This document shows positions 24,772 to 33,509 of a stretch of DNA of 55,383 nucleotides, piece after piece. Location: the NCBI GenBank assembly GCA_002501205.1, contig DLRW01000007.1:1-55383 (forward strand). Direction: 5' to 3'. The number at the start of each line of letters is the position of its first letter. Position 1 is the first letter of the stretch. The position numbers were made by a program, and so were the translations under genes. The notes under the pieces are model-generated. The model did not search any database, was not told the DNA's origin, and saw only the letters and a program-made list of their open reading frames with translations. This stretch comes from Flavobacteriales bacterium UBA7878. Its GTDB lineage: Bacteria > Bacteroidota > Bacteroidia > Flavobacteriales > Schleiferiaceae.

Positions 24772-26052
24772 TTATTCGAACTCTTGCAGGGTTCGAGTAA
24801 TTATATCAACACAATCCAATAACTGCTCTTCGGTCATAACCAAAGGAGGTGCAAAGCGAATAATATTACCATGGGTAGGCTTAGCGAGCAATCCATGATC
24901 ACGCAATCGCAAACAGATATTCCAGGCAGTATCGCTGGTGGGTGAATCATTAATCACAATGGCATTTAAGAGTCCGCGACCGCGTACCAGGTTTACCACC
25001 TTAGAGCTTTCGATATACTCATTCATCTTAGCCCGGAATAATTCACCCAATTTGCGGGCATTTTGAGCTAATTTCTCATTGCGTACAACATCCAATGCCG
25101 ACATGGCCACCGCTACTCCTAAAGGGTTACCGCCAAAGGTTGAACCATGGGTTCCCGGCTGAATAACCTTCATAATTTTATCATCAGCCAATACCGCTGA
25201 AACCGGATATGCACCACCACTTAAGGCTTTTCCTAAAATCAAAACATCAGGACGAACATAAGTAGCTTCTTGGCGTTCGCAATGTCCTTCGCAAGTACAG
25301 TTACCGCAAACCGCTAATAAAGATCCAGTTCGGGCAATACCGGTTTGAATCTCATCAGCCATAAACAAGGCTCCCTTGGCATGGCAAAGCTCTGCAGCTT
25401 TACGCAGATAGTCTACATCTGGAGTTACCACTCCCGCTTCTCCTTGAATAGGCTCTACTAAGAATCCGGCTACATGATCGTCTTCCAAAGCTTTTTCCAA
25501 GGCTTTTAAATCATTGTAGGGAATGCGCTCAAAGCCTGGAGTATAAGGACCAAATCCACTGCGCGCCTCCTGATCATTGGAAAAGGAAATAATGGTAGTA
25601 GTGCGACCATGGAAGTTATTCTCGGCCACAATGATTTTGGTTTTGGCCTCAGGGTATCCTTTGAGTTCTTGAGCCCATTTACGACACAGCTTAATGGCTG
25701 TTTCTACGGCCTCAGCTCCCGTATTCATGGGTAAAACCTTATCAAAGCCAAAATATTCGGTGATGTACTTATCGTACTCCCCTAACTTCGAATTGTAAAA
25801 AGCACGACTGGTTAAAGTAATTTTCTCAGCCTGCTCTTTTAGTGTATTAATAATCTCTGGATGACAATGTCCTTGATTAACCGCCGAATAAGCAGAAAGA
25901 AAATCGTAATACCTCTTCCCTTCAACATCCCAAACATAAACCCCCTCTCCTCTATCTAAAACCACCGGAAGGGGGTGATAGTTATGGGCGCCATGTTTAT
26001 TTTCAAGGTCCATTAAGTCTTTAGAGGATCGTAATTGAGGATTTTCAATCAT
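24772..26052 (-). CDS. rocD: Ornithine--oxo-acid aminotransferase
   Basis: This PLP enzyme interconverts ornithine and 2-oxoglutarate with glutamate semialdehyde and glutamate (arginine breakdown / proline route). The 426-residue class III aminotransferase shows 'NTGAEAVETAIKL', 'NNFHGRTTT', 'DEIQTGIARTG' (PLP Asp about 233) and the Schiff-base Lys about 275 in LILGKALSGG. A cysteine-rich insert (Cys about 249, 252, 254, 258) precedes the lysine segment. Such an insert occurs in related Bacteroidota enzymes and may bind metal. It diverges from the RlmD-like gene. Confidence 0.93.
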   Translation of the reverse strand: MIENPQLRSSKDLMDLENKHGAHNYHPLPVVLDRGEGVYVWDVEGKRYYDFLSAYSAVNQGHCHPEIINTLKEQAEKITLTSRAFYNSKLGEYDKYITEYFGFDKVLPMNTGAEAVETAIKLCRKWAQELKGYPEAKTKIIVAENNFHGRTTTIISFSNDQEARSGFGPYTPGFERIPYNDLKALEKALEDDHVAGFLVEPIQGEAGVVTPDVDYLRKAAELCHAKGALFMADEIQTGIARTGSLLAVCGNCTCEGHCERQEATYVRPDVLILGKALSGGAYPVSAVLADDKIMKVIQPGTHGSTFGGNPLGVAVAMSALDVVRNEKLAQNARKLGELFRAKMNEYIESSKVVNLVRGRGLLNAIVINDSPTSDTAWNICLRLRDHGLLAKPTHGNIIRFAPPLVMTEEQLLDCVDIITRTLQEFE

Positions 26053-26099
26053 CGTCTTAGGTATTTATTTTTTGAGTTCTAGGTGGCTTGCAAATTAGG

Positions 26100-26107
26100 T
26101 ATTTTTG
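26100..26107 (+). promoter_or_regulatory. -7 box TATTTTTG for the RlmD-like gene
   Basis: It is an exact TAnnTTTG match ending 8 nt before ATG 26116, implying an almost leaderless transcript. It overlaps the frame's upstream GTG extension and therefore supports the ATG. A TTG at 26072 is 25 nt upstream, slightly far for a -33 element. Confidence 0.45.
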
Positions 26108-26115
26108 CCCGCTCT

Positions 26116-27564
26116 ATGGCAGGAAAGAAATTATATCACCGCGGACAAATCTGCAATTTGGAAATCAAAGATTTGGCCTTTGAAGGCAAGGGAATTGCCA
26201 AAGTTGAAACTCCGGAAGGGCAATACATTGTTTTTGTGCCTAATACCATTCCGGGGCAAATTGTAGAATGCCGAATGGTTAAGGTGCAACGCTCCTATGC
26301 CGAAGCAAAATTGATTCGGATTATTGAGCATTCTGAATTGGAAGTGGAGCAAAATTTCGCCTCCATTCCCGGGGCTCCTTATATCAACTTACCGATTGAA
26401 AAGCAACGCGGCTACAAAGAAAAGACCACCATTGAGCTCTTTCGTCGCATTGGTAAAATTGAAGGAGCTGAAAGGCTTTTCGATGAATATATCGAGTCGC
26501 CACGCCTATTGCATTATCGCAATAAAATGGAATACTCCTTTAGTGCGGTTTATGTTGAACCCAATCAAGATACTTTCTTGGATGGCTTTGGATTAGGATT
26601 CAAGAAAAGAGGGCAATGGTTGGCTGTTGAAAATCTCCTTGGTGATTCGGGGATGTTTGATGCTCAGTTTGAAGATTTCCTACCTAAGCTTTCGGCCTGG
26701 TTACAAGAGCGTGATCATACGGCCTGGCATCCTAAAAAGCATACGGGTTTTTGTCGCATGTTAGCAGTGCGCAAAAGCTTTGCCCAGGATCAATTACTGA
26801 TCAATTTTGTAAGCAGTAGTGCGGAGCTTGAGCAATTTGATCTGGAGGCCTTTAAGCAGCTCTTTAGCAAGGAATTTGGAGCCAGGCTTGGCGGTCTGAT
26901 CCATACTATAAATGATGATGTGGGTGATCGCCCCAATGCCTCTGATGGCGAACGTCACTTGCTCTTAGGTAAAGAATATGTGGAAGAGCAAATTCATGGT
27001 CTGCGCTTTGAAATTAGCGTAGAGAGCTTTTTCCAAACAAATCCTGCCTCCGCTGAGCTTTTATATCAAAAAGCCCTGGACTATGTACAAGAGGACAAGG
27101 CCGATAGCAAACCGGTGATTTTGGATCTTTTTGCCGGTACCGGAACGATCACTCAACTTTTAGCCAAAGCCGTTCCTACCGCGGAGGTAATTGGTGTAGA
27201 AATTATTCCAGAGGCGGTTGAAGATGCCAAACGCTCGGCTAAGACCAATGGCCTGGAGAAACTAAAATTCTTTGCGGCGGATGTAGGTAAGTTCCTATTA
27301 GAGCATCCTCAATATCAAAATCGCATTCATACGCTTACTCTCGACCCTCCCCGAGCAGGTATTGCGCCTAAAACCTTGCGAAAAGTAATTCGCTTAGGCG
27401 CGGAGCGTATTGTATATATCAGTTGTAATCCGGCTACCCAAGCTCGAGATATGCAAACTCTGGCTGAGTTTGGCTATAGCTTGAAGAAGTTTTCATTAGT
27501 GGACCAATTCCCGCATACGGCGCATATTGAAAGTGTCGCCTTATTCGAGAAAATTAGTCATTAA
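26116..27564 (+). CDS. rlmD: RlmD/TrmA-family uracil-C5 RNA methyltransferase lacking the Fe-S cysteine motif
   Basis: This SAM-dependent enzyme is predicted to methylate a uridine in 23S rRNA. Its 482 residues contain an N-terminal TRAM-like domain ('EIKDLAFEGKGIAKVE'), a central domain, and a Rossmann methyltransferase domain with 'ILDLFAGTGTITQLLA', 'TLDPPRAGI' and the catalytic Cys in 'YISCNPAT'. The CxGxCGGC-type cluster motif of most RlmD/RumA proteins is replaced near residues 80-90 by a cysteine-free 'SIPGAPYINLPIEKQ'. The target uridine (1939, 747 or tRNA U54) cannot be fixed from sequence. The 3' end overlaps the convergent DUF6095 gene by 11 bp. Confidence 0.85.
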   Translation: MAGKKLYHRGQICNLEIKDLAFEGKGIAKVETPEGQYIVFVPNTIPGQIVECRMVKVQRSYAEAKLIRIIEHSELEVEQNFASIPGAPYINLPIEKQRGYKEKTTIELFRRIGKIEGAERLFDEYIESPRLLHYRNKMEYSFSAVYVEPNQDTFLDGFGLGFKKRGQWLAVENLLGDSGMFDAQFEDFLPKLSAWLQERDHTAWHPKKHTGFCRMLAVRKSFAQDQLLINFVSSSAELEQFDLEAFKQLFSKEFGARLGGLIHTINDDVGDRPNASDGERHLLLGKEYVEEQIHGLRFEISVESFFQTNPASAELLYQKALDYVQEDKADSKPVILDLFAGTGTITQLLAKAVPTAEVIGVEIIPEAVEDAKRSAKTNGLEKLKFFAADVGKFLLEHPQYQNRIHTLTLDPPRAGIAPKTLRKVIRLGAERIVYISCNPATQARDMQTLAEFGYSLKKFSLVDQFPHTAHIESVALFEKISH

Positions 27565-27775
27565 AGAAACCCTTGAGGATGGTGCGCAGGCCTTTTACGG
27601 TAAAGAAAACGGCCACCAGCATGAGTAAAATGCTAATGCCCATCCAAATGTAATTTCCTTGACGGGCTGCTGGTAAGCCCATGGCCACATAAAGTGCGGG
27701 ACCACTGAAAATTAAAGGCAGGGCTACTGCCATAAAACGCACGCCATTAAAGATTTTATCACGATCTGCTGCCAT
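27554..27775 (-). CDS. DUF6095 small membrane protein
   Basis: This 73-residue protein has two membrane helices (about 14-31 and 42-62) and the family pattern 'KIFNGVRFMAVALPLIFSGP' near the start and 'GLRTILKGFFND' at the end. It belongs to a small Bacteroidota-specific membrane family without known function. It overlaps the end of the RlmD-like gene by 11 bp on the opposite strand. Confidence 0.75.
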   Translation of the reverse strand: MAADRDKIFNGVRFMAVALPLIFSGPALYVAMGLPAARQGNYIWMGISILLMLVAVFFTVKGLRTILKGFFND

Positions 27776-27838
27776 GCATGCAAGTTAGGAATATTAGCAG
27801 GGAATATTTACAATATGTAATTTGGAAAAAATTTAAAT

Positions 27839-28594
27839 GTGAAGGTACTGGCAGTCATTCCGGCGCGCTATCAAAGCTCCCGATTACCCGGAAAACCTCT
27901 GGCCGAAATTCATGGCAAGAGCATGATTCAGCGGGTTTATGAAAGAACCTTAAAAGCAATGGATCAAGTAGTGGTGGCCACCGATGATCAACGAATTGTT
28001 GAGGCGGTTCAGGCTTTTGGTGGTGAGGTAATCCTCACTTCAAAAGATCATTGCACCGGCACCAATCGCTGTCTGGAAGCCTATCAAAAGTGGATGGCTG
28101 AGCGAGGTCCGGTAGACGTAATTGTGAATGTTCAGGGGGATGAACCGCTATTGGAGCCTTCCGAATTGCAAACATTAACAGGCCTTTTTCAAGACCCCGA
28201 TTGCCAAGTCGGAACTCTGGTAAAAGCTATCGAAAGCCAGGCAGAACTTGATAACCGCAGTGGATGCTTTGTTACTATTAGCAAGAAGCACGAAGCGCTC
28301 TATTTCTCCCGCCAGCTAATTCCTTTTATTCGCGACCTCGATTATTCAGAATGGCTGGGTGCCCATACCTTTTACAAGCATATTGGCTTGTATGCTTACC
28401 GCCCGGAAGCGCTTGAAAAATTTGCTCATTTAGCCCCTTCTTCCCTCGAAAAGGCCGAAGCCCTGGAACAGAACCGCTGGTTGGAAAATGGCGGTCGAAT
28501 TAAAGTAGGTTTTAGTGAGGTAGAAAGCCTTTCGGTAGATACCCCGGAAGATTTGGCCATGGTCCAAAAAATCATCGCCGACCTTGAAGGCTAA
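27839..28594 (+). CDS. kdsB: 3-deoxy-manno-octulosonate cytidylyltransferase
   Basis: This cytoplasmic enzyme activates Kdo with CTP for lipid A-core assembly. The 251-residue protein opens with the nucleotide-binding 'VIPARYQSSRLPGKPLA' and contains 'VNVQGDEPLLEP', 'YFSRQLIPFIRD' and 'KHIGLYAYR', all diagnostic of KdsB. The start is GTG 27839, which gives the usual MK(V/I)xAVIPAR N-terminus; there is no in-frame ATG nearby. It shares 11 bp with the following TIGR02757 gene. Confidence 0.93.
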   Translation: MKVLAVIPARYQSSRLPGKPLAEIHGKSMIQRVYERTLKAMDQVVVATDDQRIVEAVQAFGGEVILTSKDHCTGTNRCLEAYQKWMAERGPVDVIVNVQGDEPLLEPSELQTLTGLFQDPDCQVGTLVKAIESQAELDNRSGCFVTISKKHEALYFSRQLIPFIRDLDYSEWLGAHTFYKHIGLYAYRPEALEKFAHLAPSSLEKAEALEQNRWLENGGRIKVGFSEVESLSVDTPEDLAMVQKIIADLEG

Positions 28595-29339
28595 GGAATT
28601 AAAAGACTTTCTAGATACTAAGGCGGCTCAATACGAAGAGCGCAGCTTTTTGGATGAAGATCCAATTCAGATACCCCATCGATTCAGTCGAAAAGAGGAT
28701 ATTGAAATCATGGCTTTGCTCACGGCCACCATCGCTTGGGGTAATCGCAAGAGCATTATTCGTTCGGCTTTAAAAATTGCTGAGCTTTTAGATGAAGCGC
28801 CCTTTGATTTTGTGATGCAGCATCAGGAATCTGATTTAAAGGCCCTCCCTCCTTTTGTGCACCGTACTTTTCAATTGGAAGATCTGCAATTTTTTCTACG
28901 TGCCTTAAAAGGGATTTACGAGAATACAGGAGGGCTGGAATCAGCTTTCTATCATCCGGAAGGCCTGAAAGCGGGTATTGAACAGTTTCGTGGAATAATG
29001 CTTCAAACTCCGCATGCGCAAAGAAGCGAAAAGCATTTATCGAGCCCTTTTAAAAATTCTGCCGCCAAGCGCTTAAATATGTATTTACGTTGGATGGTAC
29101 GCTCTGCTGATGCCGGAGTAGATTTTGGGATCTGGCAGCAAATCAAGGCTTCCCAACTCTATTGTCCATTAGACGTACATAGTGGTCGGGTAGCGCGAAA
29201 ATTGGGGCTATTAGATCGTAAAGCTAACGACTGGAAGGCCAATGAAGAGCTACAGACTGCCTTGCTGAAATTAGATCCTGAGGATCCGGTTAAGTACGAC
29301 TTTGCCCTTTTTGGATTAGGGGTATTTGAAAAATTCTAA
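28584..29339 (+). CDS. TIGR02757 family protein
   Basis: This 251-residue soluble protein matches TIGR02757 (DUF2400) by 'IPHRFSRKEDIEIMALLTATIAWGNRKSII', 'SPFKNSAAKRLNMYLRWMVR' and the terminal 'YDFALFGLGV'. The 'DVHSGRVARKLGL' segment recalls the HhH-type fold of DNA glycosylases, but no activity is established. TTG 28584 is taken as start, since it lies at the family's usual N-terminus and overlaps kdsB. It is coupled to kdsB by an 11-bp overlap, while its stop interlocks with that of the convergent SDR gene. Confidence 0.85.
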   Translation: MKAKELKDFLDTKAAQYEERSFLDEDPIQIPHRFSRKEDIEIMALLTATIAWGNRKSIIRSALKIAELLDEAPFDFVMQHQESDLKALPPFVHRTFQLEDLQFFLRALKGIYENTGGLESAFYHPEGLKAGIEQFRGIMLQTPHAQRSEKHLSSPFKNSAAKRLNMYLRWMVRSADAGVDFGIWQQIKASQLYCPLDVHSGRVARKLGLLDRKANDWKANEELQTALLKLDPEDPVKYDFALFGLGVFEKF

Positions 29340-29980
29340 GCTTTCGCCTTTTTAGGGATGTCCTTCGAGAGCACTAATTCTGGTGCGGTCTCTGCTAAGC
29401 TCAAATTATACAAAGCTCTAGCAATATCCTTGGCTTGAACGCCTCGGTATTTTTTGGGAATCAATGGATTCAATATCCGAAAGATAAACATGGCAATCGC
29501 TTCCAAAGGACGGGTTTCCTGGCGTGGGCCCATTATCATAGACGGACGCAGAACTACCGTTTCGGGTCCGAATTTGTGTACATCTTCCTCCATTTTCCCT
29601 TTTGTACTTAGATAGAAATTGGAAGACTGGGACTTCGCTCCCAAGGCTGAAACTACCAGGAGGCGTTTTAGTCCTTTAGCCTTTGCCCATTTTGCTGCCG
29701 ATACCGGAATACCATGATCTATCTTAAAATACCAGGATTCATCCGGAGTTTTGGCCTTGGTAGTTCCAATGCAAATGAATAGTAAATCTGCATCCAGCGA
29801 AAGCTCCCAAAAATCCTCACTCATCAAATCACCGGTGATTTGCTCTAATTTAGGACTCTCATTATTCAATGGTCGACGTCCCAGGGCATACACCTTTTCT
29901 ATTTCGGGAGAGGTGATTAATTCATCCAGAAGGAAGGAACCCACCAAGCCTGAAGCCCCTAATATCACTGCTTTTTTCAT
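29336..29980 (-). CDS. Atypical SDR, NAD(P)-binding protein (HTATIP2-like)
   Basis: This 214-residue cytoplasmic Rossmann protein has the glycine motif 'ILGASGLVGSFLL', a 'GTTKAKTPDE' segment, 'VSALGAKSQSSNFYLSTKGKMEE' carrying an S/Y/K-like set, and 'VVLRPSMIMGPRQETRP'. This fits the atypical short-chain dehydrogenases of the HTATIP2/NAD(P)H-binding group. Substrate is unknown. Its start overlaps the preceding membrane protein gene by ATGA. Confidence 0.82.
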   Translation of the reverse strand: MKKAVILGASGLVGSFLLDELITSPEIEKVYALGRRPLNNESPKLEQITGDLMSEDFWELSLDADLLFICIGTTKAKTPDESWYFKIDHGIPVSAAKWAKAKGLKRLLVVSALGAKSQSSNFYLSTKGKMEEDVHKFGPETVVLRPSMIMGPRQETRPLEAIAMFIFRILNPLIPKKYRGVQAKDIARALYNLSLAETAPELVLSKDIPKKAKA

Positions 29981-30483
29981 CCCTCTAATTCCCTTAGGTT
30001 GATAATACGCAATTCATAGCCCTTTTCCATCTTCCGCACTTTGTACCAAAACAATTTGGAGATAAGACCCGCACTTAGTAATCCTGCGCCCAGGTAAATC
30101 TGCCCTTCTGTTAAAATTGGCCGATCATCATTAATTAGGCTATTAACGGCAAAAACCCCGGTGAAAAGTCCAGCCCCTGCCAGGGCTGATTTCCCGAAGA
30201 AAGGAATCAAGCCATTGCTGTAACGCACAGCCAGAATTTGATTCCAGGTGTAGTATTTTGTGCCTAGCACCAATCCTGCCGAGTCTCCACCATTAAAGTA
30301 GCCTTTCTGCCAAAAGCTATCCTCACCATCGGATAAGAGTATTTGTAATTTCTCACCTTGCTTCCATCGATGATCCGGAAATTCACTTCCTTTTTCTACA
30401 TACAAATAAGCTTGGGCATGCACTGAGGCGGCACTAAGTCCGATCAGAAACAGAATCAGACTTGCTATCCAGGTTTTCTTCAT
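29977..30483 (-). CDS. Exported protein with membrane segments, unknown function
   Basis: This 168-residue protein has a signal peptide (about 1-24), a short soluble stretch ('LYVEKGSEFPDHRWKQGEKLQI', then 'YTWNQILAVRY') and two hydrophobic helices about 97-117 and 125-145. I recognise no family. It is sandwiched in a reverse operon, overlapping the rhomboid gene by 50 bp on one side and the SDR gene by ATGA on the other. Confidence 0.65.
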   Translation of the reverse strand: MKKTWIASLILFLIGLSAASVHAQAYLYVEKGSEFPDHRWKQGEKLQILLSDGEDSFWQKGYFNGGDSAGLVLGTKYYTWNQILAVRYSNGLIPFFGKSALAGAGLFTGVFAVNSLINDDRPILTEGQIYLGAGLLSAGLISKLFWYKVRKMEKGYELRIINLRELEG

Positions 30484-31216
30484 CCTTTGTAGTGTAATGG
30501 TAATGTACCTTTATATCACCCTTCTGATCATCGGTATTTTGCTTCCAATAATCCGGACCATAGCGGGCAATTTCTTCACTAAGATCGTCATCTATATCGT
30601 CATAACTAAATGAACGAGGAAAATCTCTTGGTGGTGAATTTCGGAAATACACTGCCAAGAGGCCACCTACTACTGCTCCGGCAAGATGGGCTTCGTAGCT
30701 AATCTGAGGATCTGCTGGCACCATACCCCATACCATGCTGCCGTATAAAAATGCCACCAACATACTTAAGGCCAATAAATTAGGATGAGCCCTTAATATC
30801 CCTGAAATAAAAATAAATGCCGCTAAGGCATATATTAAACCTGAGGCCCCGATATGAAAGCTGGGTCTTCCCCAAAACCAAATCGCCAAGCCCGATAAAA
30901 ACCAGGAAATCAAAATGACAGGCAGCGCTTTCCGCGGATAAAAGTAGATAAGCCCGGTGCTTAATACCCACAATGATAAGCTGTTATTTCGAAGATGATC
31001 CCCATCACCATGGATAAGCGGTGAAGTTATTATACCCATAAGCCCTTGGGGATCTCTTGGTTTTACTCCAAATTCAAATAGATGTAAATGCATATTTACA
31101 TCCAAAAAATAGATTAGCGCAAGAATTGCAATACTTGCCAAGGGAATCCAGGCATAGCTCTGGCGAAGTAATTGGAAAAAATCTTTCCAAAGATGATTGC
31201 GAGATATTGTCATCAT
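30434..31216 (-). CDS. Rhomboid family intramembrane serine protease
   Basis: This 260-residue polytopic membrane protein is predicted to cleave membrane substrates within the bilayer. The catalytic Ser lies in 'FHIGASGLIYALAAF' and the catalytic His in 'SYEAHLAGAVVGG'; an earlier 'GDHLRNNSL' provides the oxyanion-side His/Asn. After the membrane part, a hydrophilic acidic tail of about 65 residues (DDIDDDLSEE...) extends into the cytoplasm. The frame opens with a TTG at 31246; I choose ATG 31216 (a second ATG is at 31213). The 3' end overlaps the next gene by 50 bp. Confidence 0.85.
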   Translation of the reverse strand: MMTISRNHLWKDFFQLLRQSYAWIPLASIAILALIYFLDVNMHLHLFEFGVKPRDPQGLMGIITSPLIHGDGDHLRNNSLSLWVLSTGLIYFYPRKALPVILISWFLSGLAIWFWGRPSFHIGASGLIYALAAFIFISGILRAHPNLLALSMLVAFLYGSMVWGMVPADPQISYEAHLAGAVVGGLLAVYFRNSPPRDFPRSFSYDDIDDDLSEEIARYGPDYWKQNTDDQKGDIKVHYHYTTKDEENLDSKSDSVSDRT

Positions 31217-31278
31217 TTGAATTGAAGGTACCAAAAAGAATTCCAAGCTTAGTAATTTTATATTTCAGTCATTTTGTC

Positions 31279-31301
31279 TGTGAAAACAGTTCTATTTCAC
31301 A
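31279..31301. promoter_or_regulatory. Inverted repeat TGTGAAA-N9-TTTCACA upstream of rarA
   Basis: Two perfect 7-bp arms lie between the divergent rhomboid and rarA genes, 11 bp before the rarA ATG. It could be an operator or chance; no bound regulator can be named. Confidence 0.3.
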
Positions 31302-31312
31302 AAATTTGCAGC

Positions 31313-32590
31313 ATGAATCAACCTTTGGCAGAGCGCCTACGCCCGCGCAGCTTTGATGAAGTTATTGGTCAGGAAGGTCTCTTGGGTCCTGATGGACAAT
31401 TGCGTCTCCTTATCAATAGAGATCTGGTTCCCTCTCTTATTTTTTGGGGTCCTCCGGGCGTAGGTAAAACCACCTTGGCGCAACTAATTGCTGAGCAGTC
31501 CAAACGAAAGTTCTATACCCTTAGCGCCATCAACAGCGGAGTAAAAGAAGTGCGTGAGATCTTGCAAAAGGCCCAGGGTCAAGGCTTATTTGCCCAAGGC
31601 AAGTCCCCTATCCTGTTTATAGATGAGATTCACCGTTTCAGTAAATCTCAACAAGACAGTCTATTACACGCGGTAGAAAAAGGCACGGTGGTTTTAATTG
31701 GTGCCACTACCGAGAATCCCAGTTTTGAGGTAATTCCTGCCTTGCGCTCACGCTGCCAGGTTTATGTTTTAGAAGGATTGAATCAGGCCGAACTGCAAAA
31801 GTTGCTGAACCGTGCACTGGAAAAAGATGAATGGCTAAAATCTCAAAAGGTTCAGATTAAAGAATCGGAAGCCTTAATGCGATACAGCGGAGGAGATGCT
31901 CGGAAAATGCTAAATAATCTGGAATTGGTAGCAGGCCAAATGGGTCCAGGAGCTAAAATCACCAATGAGGCGGTAAGCAAGATTTTGCAAAACCATACCG
32001 TGAGTTACGACAAAGATGGAGAACAGCATTACGATGTTATTTCGGCCTTTATCAAATCGATCCGGGGTAGTGATCCCAATGCTGCCATTTATTGGTTGGC
32101 TCGGATGATTGAAGGTGGAGAGGAAGCACGCTTTATCGCCCGTAGACTAATAATCCTGGCTTCAGAGGATATTGGATTAGCGAATCCCAATGCCCTGCTT
32201 ATAGCCAATGCCTGCTTTGATGCGGTACATAAAATCGGTTGGCCCGAAGGTCGGATTCCCTTGGCACAATGTGCACTGTATTTAGCGAATTCACCCAAGA
32301 GTAATTCGGCTTATAAAGCCATTGGTGAAGCGCAAGCTCGGGTAAAGCAAGAAGGTAACCTGCAAGTGCCTTTGCATTTGCGAAATGCTCCTACCCAATT
32401 AATGAAAGATCTAAACTATGGAGCAGATTATAAATACAGCCATGATTTTCCCGGTCATTTTGTAGATCAGGAATTCCTACCTAAAGAAATAAGTGGAGCT
32501 GTGTTCTATCAGCCAGCCGACAATTCAGCCGAAAAAAAAACCAGCGAAGTTTTGCAACAACGCTGGCCTAAATATTATCCGAAGAAATAA
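31313..32590 (+). CDS. rarA: Replication-associated recombination protein A (AAA+ ATPase)
   Basis: This 425-residue cytoplasmic clamp-loader-like ATPase acts at stalled replication forks. It shows 'LAERLRPRSFDEVIGQEGLLG', Walker A 'GPPGVGKTTLA', Walker B 'FIDEIHRFSKSQQDSLL', the sensor 'GATTENPSFEV', the arginine-finger 'LRSRCQVYVL' and the long RarA C-terminal domain ('ARRLIILASEDIGLANP', 'GRIPLAQCALYLANSPKSN'). The frame runs upstream to a TTG (31274), but ATG 31313 matches the family start (MNQPLAERLRP). Confidence 0.93.
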   Translation: MNQPLAERLRPRSFDEVIGQEGLLGPDGQLRLLINRDLVPSLIFWGPPGVGKTTLAQLIAEQSKRKFYTLSAINSGVKEVREILQKAQGQGLFAQGKSPILFIDEIHRFSKSQQDSLLHAVEKGTVVLIGATTENPSFEVIPALRSRCQVYVLEGLNQAELQKLLNRALEKDEWLKSQKVQIKESEALMRYSGGDARKMLNNLELVAGQMGPGAKITNEAVSKILQNHTVSYDKDGEQHYDVISAFIKSIRGSDPNAAIYWLARMIEGGEEARFIARRLIILASEDIGLANPNALLIANACFDAVHKIGWPEGRIPLAQCALYLANSPKSNSAYKAIGEAQARVKQEGNLQVPLHLRNAPTQLMKDLNYGADYKYSHDFPGHFVDQEFLPKEISGAVFYQPADNSAEKKTSEVLQQRWPKYYPKK

Positions 32591-32593
32591 GTT

Positions 32594-33490
32594 CTAGAAG
32601 CCGTTAAACTGGCGAGTAGTACTGATTTCTGATTCAGTTTCTGTATTCTTCAAAAGGATGTCGAAGAATTTGTCACATCCATCCTGATTACCACCATCAC
32701 CTGCAATAAAGTCGATTGTAGCTTTATTAAAGGTTAATGGATTAGGATCTACGGTAGTGGCAATATCTAAATCAAAAACACCTTCAGTTAAACGGTAGGT
32801 GCAAGTATTATCAATTACCATTGCCTTGCTAATTACCACATCAAAAGAGTAATTGCTGTTGTCATAAGTCGCATCAGCCGTTCCAATAATTGAGTAAACG
32901 TCATCGCTCACATCATTAGGAGTAGCAGAACCTGCGGTCCATTCTAAAGATTTATCGGTATTTAAAATGAAAGTCTTGGGACCACCGTCATCCGCAGAAG
33001 TATTGTCTTCCATGGTGAAAGCCGTTACATCCATATCGAATTTATTGCTGCCCATATTCTCCAGAAAAATACTGCCGCTTACTGGCTTATCGTCTTCTTT
33101 AAAGTTCACCAGGCTTACATCAACCGTAGTACCCATATCGAGATAATTAGCTCCGGTAAGGGTCATTTCGATAGCGCCTTCAATTACTTTACCGCGAGTT
33201 GCAGTACCAGTGCCATAATCGAGAATATACTTATTGGGATCGGAAGCATCGCGATCGAAAGTAGCATTGTCGATAGTGATTGGAACAGATGGATTAGCGC
33301 TAAAGTCGAAAGTACGCATAGCCTCATCTACATTGCGATAGATTTGACTAACATTACTCTCTGCTGAAACATAGAGCTCGCCCATAGCAGCTTCCACTTC
33401 ACCCGTAGAAGTAAGATCGCCGTCTTCGCAAGCCGTAAAGGCCATTGCCAAAGCGGCAAGTCCTAAGAATTTGTAGTTAAACTTTCTCAT
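32594..33490 (-). CDS. Lipoprotein of unknown function, end of DUF5723 operon
   Basis: This 298-residue lipoprotein has lipobox FTAC (Cys about 21). The mature part is acidic, rich in Asp, Thr and Asn and beta-strand patterns, with a few Cys near the end (DNTCTYRL, NQDGCDKFF). No domain is recognised. It begins 19 bp after the DUF5723 barrel gene and is probably co-transcribed with it. It could be a surface-exposed partner of the barrel. Confidence 0.7.
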   Translation of the reverse strand: MRKFNYKFLGLAALAMAFTACEDGDLTSTGEVEAAMGELYVSAESNVSQIYRNVDEAMRTFDFSANPSVPITIDNATFDRDASDPNKYILDYGTGTATRGKVIEGAIEMTLTGANYLDMGTTVDVSLVNFKEDDKPVSGSIFLENMGSNKFDMDVTAFTMEDNTSADDGGPKTFILNTDKSLEWTAGSATPNDVSDDVYSIIGTADATYDNSNYSFDVVISKAMVIDNTCTYRLTEGVFDLDIATTVDPNPLTFNKATIDFIAGDGGNQDGCDKFFDILLKNTETESEISTTRQFNGF

Positions 33491-33509
33491 AATTGGGATG
33501 GGATTTTGA

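Noticed and set aside
31279..31301. CRP-type site reading of the TGTGA...TCACA repeat
   Set aside because: The spacing between half-sites is 13 bp, not the 6 bp of a CRP site, so no CRP assignment is made.
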